From positions 1 to 5,101 of the forward strand of contig DAOVJH010000137.1 of NCBI GenBank assembly GCA_030673345.1: a stretch of DNA of 5,101 nucleotides. Direction: 5' to 3'. Positions 1 to 5,101 of this stretch are shown one piece after another; position 1 is the stretch's first letter; every line of letters begins with the position of its first letter. The position numbers were made by a program, and so were the translations under genes. The notes beneath the pieces were generated by a model, which saw only the letters and a program-made list of their open reading frames with translations, was not told where the DNA came from and made no database searches. Source of the DNA: Pseudomonadota bacterium (lineage in GTDB: Bacteria; Pseudomonadota; Gammaproteobacteria; SZUA-229).

Positions 1-1
1 A

Positions 2-364
2 GAGAAGCTATTGTTTCCTTCTAATACACAGGTATCGCTGTTTGTCTCGGTTTCCGGTGCAACAGGCTTTGTGCTCGATTCGATGCAGATTAAAATGGAT
101 AACAAAGTCGTTGCCCAGCATCTATACACTTATAAAGAGATCGAGGCATTACAATCTGGCGGTGTGCAGCGTATCTATACAGGCAATATTAAAACCGGTG
201 ACCATCAGCTGGTGGCAAGTTTTATCGGGCGGTCAAAATCAGGTAACGAGTATCAGCGCAGTGAAAACTTCACAGTAACGAAAGCTGTCGGTCCAAAATT
301 TGTAGAGATACAGATTACCGGCAGCAGTGCATCTGACAAAACGATTTCATTTAAAGACTGGTAA
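2..364 (+). CDS. Conserved protein of unknown function, probably exported, 3' part only
   Basis: The frame is open from the left edge (first whole codon at position 2) to the TAA at 362-364, giving 120 residues, so the true start lies upstream. A TTG at position 11 is in frame, but nothing marks it as a start: there is no ribosome site in view and no signal peptide follows it. The visible part alternates short hydrophobic, strand-like stretches (VSLFVSV, GFVLDSMQIKM, HQLVASFIG, KFVEIQI) with polar turns. This suggests an all-beta, immunoglobulin-like or PEGA-like domain, with a YTYKEIEALQSGG helix-like insert near the middle. No catalytic motif, cysteine or membrane segment is seen. Its stop is 2 nt from the next gene, which encodes a secreted TPR protein, so it probably belongs to the same envelope system. 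Export is inferred from fold type and neighbours only. I do not recognise a characterised family; similar proteins may carry misleading automatic names in databases. Confidence 0.85.
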   Translation, partial: EKLLFPSNTQVSLFVSVSGATGFVLDSMQIKMDNKVVAQHLYTYKEIEALQSGGVQRIYTGNIKTGDHQLVASFIGRSKSGNEYQRSENFTVTKAVGPKFVEIQITGSSASDKTISFKDW

Positions 365-366
365 GC

Positions 367-2493
367 ATGTTGCTTCGTTTTACCCTAATCTTTTCTGTAT
401 TTCTATGCAGTTTGCCGGTATATGCGGCAAGCGGACTAAAGGACGTCGAACTAAAAGATCTGTATTTCGGTGAAATATTATATTATGCCTACCAGGATCG
501 GCACTTTGACGCCCTGGCGAGGCTCGATACAGAGCTGTCTCAGTATTATGATATAGATGAATCTGAGCTCGATCCATTCAATAAACATCTAACGCAGGCT
601 GAATTTTCGGTCGGTGACCTGGAGCTGCAGTACCGCATGAGTCAGCGAGCGGGCCGTGCGATCCAGGCAGTGCTGGGTTCAGGTGTCGATCTGGCAACGC
701 GTAACCAGGCGGCATTAGCGCTGGCCAGAGTGTTCTATAAAAAAGGTGATCCGGCGAGTACGCTCTATGCGTTGGACCTGATCCGCGAAGAACCTGATAG
801 ATCACGCTACGAGGCGAAGTATTCTCTCGATGTGCTGCGTGGTAAAGAGCCTGAAACATTTAAGACTGATGTGGCATATCTGCGCGGCATGGCGAGTATC
901 GATACTGGTCAGTTTACAGAAGCAGTAAAAGTCCTTCAGTCTATCAAGGATGAAAAAGGCCTAAAGGGTTATGTCTCGTATAACCTGGGTATCGCTCTTA
1001 TGCAGAGCGGTAGTGAAAAAGAAGGCCTGGCTGTTCTTGATAAACTTGGGCTGCAGGAACTAAGTGGCAACGGCCTGCTTGCGCTCAAAGATAAAACCAA
1101 CCTGAAACTGGCCTATCATTACCTCGACAGGAAAGATGCAAAGAAGGCGAAGATCTATTTTCAACGTGTGCGTATTGATGGGCCGTTTTCAAACCGTGCG
1201 TTACTCGGCGCTGGCTGGGTAGCTGTTGCCGAAGGCCGATTTGATCGTGCGCTGGTCACATGGTCGATCCTGCATAAGCGGGCTGAAACAAATTATTCAG
1301 TACAGGAAGTATTGATGGCGATGCCTTATGCTTATGGAAAATTAAATGCACATGGAAACGCGGCAAATCTGTACAGTCATGCGATGGATGTATTTTCCAG
1401 GGAAGTCGAAAGCCTTGATGAATCTATAAAGACTATCCGCAAGGGAAAATTTCTTACCGCACTGCTCGATGAAAAGTCACGCAAGGACCGGAACTGGGTG
1501 GTTAACCTGCGCAGCCAGCAAGATACGCCTGAAACGAGATATATCCTTGAGCTGATGGCATCAAATGATTTTCAGGAATCTTATAAAAATTATAAAGACC
1601 TTGCAGAGCTTCGTCATCATATTGATAAGTGGTTAGACGACCTGAGGGCTTACGAGGAGATGATCGACATCCGTCGCGCTTACCAGGAGCCATTGCTGCC
1701 AGTCGTTGAAAAGCAGTTTGTGAGACTGGATGCGAGGATAAAGCTGCGCCTTGAGCAACGGGACAACCTGGCGACAAAATTGAAAAATATGCTGATCGCA
1801 CCGCGCCCGGAATATCTGGCAACATCGACTGAGCGTGTTTCTCTTGATGTCATAAATGCGCTGGAAGAGATCATGCTGACGAATCCCTCATACGTTGATG
1901 AGCAGGTGAAAGCGCGGGTCAAACGCATGCGCGGTATCGTCATGTGGCAGGTGCACAGTGAATATGACCAGCGTCTGACCGATGCTTATAGGAATCTGAT
2001 CTCACTGGATGAGATAATTGAAAAATTGAAGACCACGTATAATTCTTTTATTCGGACCAGGCAGGCAGCAACACAGAGTTACGAAGGTTACACGATACCT
2101 ATCCGCCAGATGCGGACACGGATATTCACTGCACAGAGAAAGCTAAAGGGCGTAATGGCCAAGCAAGGAAGAATGATTGAGACGATGGCGATCAATGAGC
2201 TTGACCGCCGTCGCAAACGCCTGGAAGAGTACCAGATAAAAGCACGTTTCGCCCTGGCAGAGAGTTATGACCGCGCGACGAAATCCCAGTTGGATGCCGA
2301 GATTGCAAAGCAGATGCAGGCTCAGGAATCGCAGGCCAAAGATGATAAAAAGCTGGAAGATAATCAGCCGGAAGCTGTTGAAGAAGAGCCTGTTAAGCAG
2401 GATGAAGTGATTGAGGAACAATCACAGGATGCACCATCATCAGAAGGTGGTTCTGATAAGCCATCGTTCAAGCAGAAGTTGTTGAGTCGATAG
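367..2493 (+). CDS. Periplasmic TPR / helical-repeat protein with acidic C-terminal tail
   Basis: Complete 708-residue gene. The ATG at 367 is chosen because it opens a clean Sec signal peptide: Arg4, hydrophobic core 5-16, and a Val-Tyr-Ala|Ala site giving cleavage after residue 20. Cys14 is not in a lipobox, so the product should be soluble in the periplasm rather than lipidated. The N-terminal half is a run of degenerate TPR-like helix pairs, at about 34-62, 112-142, 167-200, 201-230, 240-268 and 270-303, with typical Gly-Ala-Phe spacing (for example AEGRFDRAL). Residues about 340-645 are long charged helices, probably partly coiled coil (about 445-480 and 585-645). Residues about 645-708 are disordered and Glu/Gln/Asp-rich, ending in a short basic tip (FKQKLLSR). 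No enzymatic motif is visible, so a scaffold or protein-binding role is inferred. The start has only a weak ribosome site (TAAAG at 351-355) and lies 2 nt after the previous stop, which suggests translational coupling. Confidence 0.93.
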   Translation: MLLRFTLIFSVFLCSLPVYAASGLKDVELKDLYFGEILYYAYQDRHFDALARLDTELSQYYDIDESELDPFNKHLTQAEFSVGDLELQYRMSQRAGRAIQAVLGSGVDLATRNQAALALARVFYKKGDPASTLYALDLIREEPDRSRYEAKYSLDVLRGKEPETFKTDVAYLRGMASIDTGQFTEAVKVLQSIKDEKGLKGYVSYNLGIALMQSGSEKEGLAVLDKLGLQELSGNGLLALKDKTNLKLAYHYLDRKDAKKAKIYFQRVRIDGPFSNRALLGAGWVAVAEGRFDRALVTWSILHKRAETNYSVQEVLMAMPYAYGKLNAHGNAANLYSHAMDVFSREVESLDESIKTIRKGKFLTALLDEKSRKDRNWVVNLRSQQDTPETRYILELMASNDFQESYKNYKDLAELRHHIDKWLDDLRAYEEMIDIRRAYQEPLLPVVEKQFVRLDARIKLRLEQRDNLATKLKNMLIAPRPEYLATSTERVSLDVINALEEIMLTNPSYVDEQVKARVKRMRGIVMWQVHSEYDQRLTDAYRNLISLDEIIEKLKTTYNSFIRTRQAATQSYEGYTIPIRQMRTRIFTAQRKLKGVMAKQGRMIETMAINELDRRRKRLEEYQIKARFALAESYDRATKSQLDAEIAKQMQAQESQAKDDKKLEDNQPEAVEEEPVKQDEVIEEQSQDAPSSEGGSDKPSFKQKLLSR

Positions 2494-2500
2494 GGCAGGA
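2492..2500 (+). promoter_or_regulatory. Ribosome binding site overlapping the upstream stop codon
   Basis: Two purine-rich candidates precede the ATG at 2505: AGGG at 2492-2495 (9 nt spacer), which overlaps the TAG stop of the upstream gene, and AGGA at 2497-2500 (4 nt spacer). A ribosome ending the upstream gene would sit on this site, fitting coupled translation. A second ATG at 2500 is in a different frame and is not the start, because only the 2505 frame gives a lipoprotein signal and the long open frame. Confidence 0.6.
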
Positions 2501-2504
2501 TGCA

Positions 2505-5101
2505 ATGCGATTAAATAATCTCTCACCATTGGCGTTACTGGCAGCATATTTCATGCTGTCTTCTTGTGCGACGACGAGTACCGAAGGTACCCTGGCGAGT
2601 TTGAGTGATGTCGAATTTGTGGTGAAGCCGGAAAAAATTGATGGCAGCCTGGAAAAAGCCATGGAAAGTTATGAGAAGTTTCTGAAGGAAACACCAGAGA
2701 CCGAGATGACACCGGAAGCACTGCGCCGCCTGGCAGATCTAAAGATACAAAAAGAATATGAAGCAGAGGATGGTATACAGGTTCAACGACTGGATGAACC
2801 GGTTGAAGAGGCTGCTGGTGAGTTGCCTGATGCGAAAGATATGGCGCCTGTTGCCGATAGTGCATCACAGGCGACTGATATCGATACACCAGATACCAGT
2901 TTCAAACCGGTAGAAACAGAAAAAGATAAAAAGAGTATCGCAACTAAAGGCAGTCCTATCGCAGATATAAGCGAGAGTGAAAAAGCTTTCAGTGAACGCG
3001 CAGGTAAAAAGATAGAGCTGGGTAAGCCGCGTAAAAAGAAAATCATAGCGCCTGGTAAAAAAGTAGAGGATGCAGATGATCTGCAGGCAGCCGGTGCGAA
3101 GGAAGCGATCGAGTTATATAAAGGTCTGTTGAAAAAATATCCCTTATTCGAGCGTAACGACCAGGTGCTCTACCAGTTGTCTCGAGCATATGAAGAAACA
3201 GGCCAGATTGATATAGCGATGAAAACGCTGGAGCAGCTGATCCAGCAATATCCGCAATCCCGACATATCGATGAAGCGCAATTCCGCCGTGCTGAGTATT
3301 TTTTCGTGCGTAAAAAATATCTTGATTCGGAAGAATCATATCAGGCAGTGATTGATAAAGGTGAGGGTTCTGAATTTTATGAACTGGCACTGTATAAACA
3401 GGGTTGGGCTTTCTTTAAGCAGGATATGTATGAGGAAGCGTTGCAGGATTATATCAAGATGCTCGATTATAAGGTCGATAACGGGTATGACCTTGAGAGT
3501 GTCGAAAACAAGATTGAGAGTAAACGTATAGAAGATACCTACCGGGTGATCAGTCTAAGTTTCTCGTACCTGGGTGGTGCAGATGCCATCGTCGAGTTCT
3601 TTGGTAAACATGGCCATCGTTTTTACGAGGCGAGTATATATAGTCACCTGGGTGAGTACTATCTGACGAAACGGCGTTATGCTGATGCAGCAAAATCATA
3701 TGAGACCTATATAGACAGGAACCCTATCTCCAAAGAATCACCGTACTTTAATATCCGGGTGATCGAGATCTATAAGAAAGGCGGTTTCCCTCGCCTGGTC
3801 GTTGATGCAAAAAGAGAATTCTCAAAAACCTATAGCCTGCAATCAAACTACTGGACGTTTTTTGATATAAATGAAAATCCGACTGTACTGGCATTTTTGA
3901 AATCCAACCTTATCGATCTGGCGAACCATTATCATGCGTTGTACCAGGATAGACGTATGAAAAAGCAGAAGGAAGAAAATTATCAGGAGGCAATCTTCTG
4001 GTATAGAGAATACCTGGCTTCGTTCCCTGAAGAAAAGCAGGCGCCAAAACTTAATAACCAGCTGGCAGGATTGTTGTTGGAGCATAAAGATTTTCTTGGT
4101 GCTGCTACTGAATATGAACGTACAGCTTATAACTATCCGACACATGAAGATTCATCAAGTGCGGGTTATGCGGCTGTCTTTGCGTACCGGGAATATCTGA
4201 AGGTGGCCAATCAGTCGCAACGTAACATAATCAAGCGTGAGATCATCCGCAGCTCACTCAAGTTTGCAGAATACTTCCCGACACATAAACATGCGGCAGT
4301 CGTTTTGGTCGCAGCAGTCGATGATCTGTATGCGCTGGAAGATTATGAACAGGCGATCATATACGGTCGTCGTGTCATCAAGGTTTATCCGAATGCGGAT
4401 AAGAAGCTGATACGTTCGTCATGGATGGTGGTTGCGCATGCTTCATTTGATATCACTAACTATAAAGATGCAGAAGAAGCTTATACGCAGACGCTGGCGT
4501 TAACAGATAAAAAAGATAAGAGCTACGAAAAATTGACAGAAAACCTCGCTGCCTCTGTTTATAAACAGGGTGAGCAGGCGAGAAAACTCGGTGACCATAA
4601 AGTGGCGGCGGATCATTTCCTCCGCGTTGCGAAGGTTGCGCCAAATTCAAAGATACGGCCAACAGCTGAATATGATGCGGCTGCTTCTTTGATAATCCTG
4701 AAACAATGGGGTGCAGTAGCGGGAGTGCTCGAAGGTTTCAGGAAACTGTATCCCGCTCATAAATTAAATAATGATATAACCAAAAAGCTGGCGGTCGTTT
4801 ATAGGGAAGATGGTAAATACTTGAAGTCGGCTGCCGAATTCGAGCGTATCGAGAAAGAGAATCCAAAAGATGAAGCGTTGAGACGTGAAGCCTTGGGACA
4901 GGCAGCAGAGCTGTATGTGAAAGCGGGCGTGAAAAATAAAGCGTTGCTGGTCTACACCAAAATGGTTGATTATTTCCCTTCACCGATTGATGATGCTATC
5001 GAAGTGCGACAGAAAATGGCTGATATTTACCTGGAGAAAGGTGAGCGCAAACAATATATTTATCAGTTGAAGCAGATCGTTGCTGGTGATGCAGCGGCAG
5101 G
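2505..5101 (+). CDS. Large outer-membrane lipoprotein with TPR repeat array, 5' part (no stop in window)
   Basis: I translated this frame by hand; it has no stop from the ATG at 2505 to the right edge (865 whole codons plus 2 nt), so the 3' end is missing. The N-terminus is a textbook lipoprotein signal: Arg2, hydrophobic core 9-18, and lipobox Leu18-Ser-Ser-Cys21. Ala at +2 rather than Asp predicts Lol-dependent sorting to the outer membrane. Residues 46-85 form a first helical, TPR-like unit (EKAMESYEKFLKETP, then ALRRLADLKIQKEYE). Residues about 86-195 are a charged, low-complexity linker. From about 198 onward come TPR-type repeats, clearest at 219-252, 256-289, 291-324, 373-407, 490-525 and 598-632, with more degenerate helical pairs continuing to residue 865. 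Many units end in the Tyr-Pro or Asn-Pro typical of TPR boundaries. It starts 11 nt after the preceding gene, so the two are probably one operon and perhaps partners. A scaffold role is inferred; no catalytic motif is seen. Confidence 0.95.
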   Translation, partial: MRLNNLSPLALLAAYFMLSSCATTSTEGTLASLSDVEFVVKPEKIDGSLEKAMESYEKFLKETPETEMTPEALRRLADLKIQKEYEAEDGIQVQRLDEPVEEAAGELPDAKDMAPVADSASQATDIDTPDTSFKPVETEKDKKSIATKGSPIADISESEKAFSERAGKKIELGKPRKKKIIAPGKKVEDADDLQAAGAKEAIELYKGLLKKYPLFERNDQVLYQLSRAYEETGQIDIAMKTLEQLIQQYPQSRHIDEAQFRRAEYFFVRKKYLDSEESYQAVIDKGEGSEFYELALYKQGWAFFKQDMYEEALQDYIKMLDYKVDNGYDLESVENKIESKRIEDTYRVISLSFSYLGGADAIVEFFGKHGHRFYEASIYSHLGEYYLTKRRYADAAKSYETYIDRNPISKESPYFNIRVIEIYKKGGFPRLVVDAKREFSKTYSLQSNYWTFFDINENPTVLAFLKSNLIDLANHYHALYQDRRMKKQKEENYQEAIFWYREYLASFPEEKQAPKLNNQLAGLLLEHKDFLGAATEYERTAYNYPTHEDSSSAGYAAVFAYREYLKVANQSQRNIIKREIIRSSLKFAEYFPTHKHAAVVLVAAVDDLYALEDYEQAIIYGRRVIKVYPNADKKLIRSSWMVVAHASFDITNYKDAEEAYTQTLALTDKKDKSYEKLTENLAASVYKQGEQARKLGDHKVAADHFLRVAKVAPNSKIRPTAEYDAAASLIILKQWGAVAGVLEGFRKLYPAHKLNNDITKKLAVVYREDGKYLKSAAEFERIEKENPKDEALRREALGQAAELYVKAGVKNKALLVYTKMVDYFPSPIDDAIEVRQKMADIYLEKGERKQYIYQLKQIVAGDAAA
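2760..3089 (+). other. Region encoding a disordered charged linker within the TPR lipoprotein
   Basis: Codons for about residues 86-195 of the lipoprotein encode a Glu/Asp/Lys/Ser/Pro/Ala-rich stretch with almost no aromatic residues and no repeat pattern. It starts acidic (EPVEEAAGELPDAKD) and ends strongly basic (GKPRKKKIIAPGKK at 173-186). It separates the membrane-proximal helical unit from the main TPR array. The likely role is a flexible tether that lets the array reach away from the outer membrane; the basic patch could bind an acidic partner or the cell wall. Disorder is inferred from composition only. Confidence 0.6.

Noticed and set aside
42..278. 78-codon plus-strand frame overlapping the first gene
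   Set aside because: It is out of frame with the coherent beta-rich product, which is open from the window edge and ends right at the next start; its translation has no family-like features.
400..410. Cys14 in the signal peptide of the 708-residue protein as a lipoprotein site
   Set aside because: The residues before it (Val-Phe-Leu-Cys) do not fit a lipobox, and a good signal peptidase I site follows at residues 18-20.
2500..2502. ATG 5 nt upstream of the chosen lipoprotein start
   Set aside because: It is in a different frame from the long open frame and would not give the lipoprotein signal.
2494..2504. Possible terminator or promoter between the two TPR genes
   Set aside because: The gap is only 11 nt and holds just the ribosome site; no hairpin or promoter can fit.
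2551..2889. 112-codon open frame on the minus strand, and the other minus-strand frames across the window (for example 3043-3390, 3843-4145, 1502-1825)
   Set aside because: All lie opposite clearly coding plus-strand genes. Their translations are rich in Ser, Pro, His and Leu without domain structure, have no convincing ribosome sites, and are explained as shadows of the real genes.
4533..4563. TTGACA followed by a TTTATA-like box, resembling a sigma-70 promoter
   Set aside because: The spacer to TTTATA is 19 nt, the hexamer at 17 nt (TGTTTA) is poor, and the site is deep inside a coding frame with no gene start shortly downstream.

Overview
The window looks like part of one plus-strand operon from a Gram-negative bacterium, most likely a gammaproteobacterium. 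The reasons are an Sec signal peptide with a Val-x-Ala cleavage site, a classical lipoprotein signal with outer-membrane sorting, and recall that similar TPR proteins are common in gammaproteobacteria. The lineage is an inference and no species can be named. By eye the base composition is balanced and even across all three genes, with no sign of a recently acquired segment.

Layout: positions 2-364 hold the 3' end of a gene for a small, probably exported, beta-rich protein of unknown function. After 2 nt comes a complete 708-residue gene (367-2493) for a periplasmic TPR / helical-repeat protein with a signal peptide and a very acidic C-terminal tail. After another 11 nt comes a large gene (2505 to the right edge, still open after 865 codons) for an outer-membrane lipoprotein. 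That protein has a lipid-anchored N-terminus, a charged low-complexity linker, and then a long array of TPR-type repeats. The window is essentially all coding: only 13 nt lie between genes, and there is no promoter, terminator, RNA gene, mobile element or CRISPR.

The three products are all predicted to act outside the inner membrane, and the tight spacing implies co-transcription and probably translational coupling. The simplest reading is a periplasmic/outer-membrane scaffold complex built from two TPR proteins plus a small accessory domain. From memory of similar loci, such TPR pairs can sit next to TolQ/ExbB, TolR/ExbD and AgmX/PglI-like genes, which would make this the envelope part of a proton-motive-force-driven machine. 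Those genes are not in this window, so that link is a prediction that the flanking sequence can test. No experimentally established function can be assigned to any of the three.
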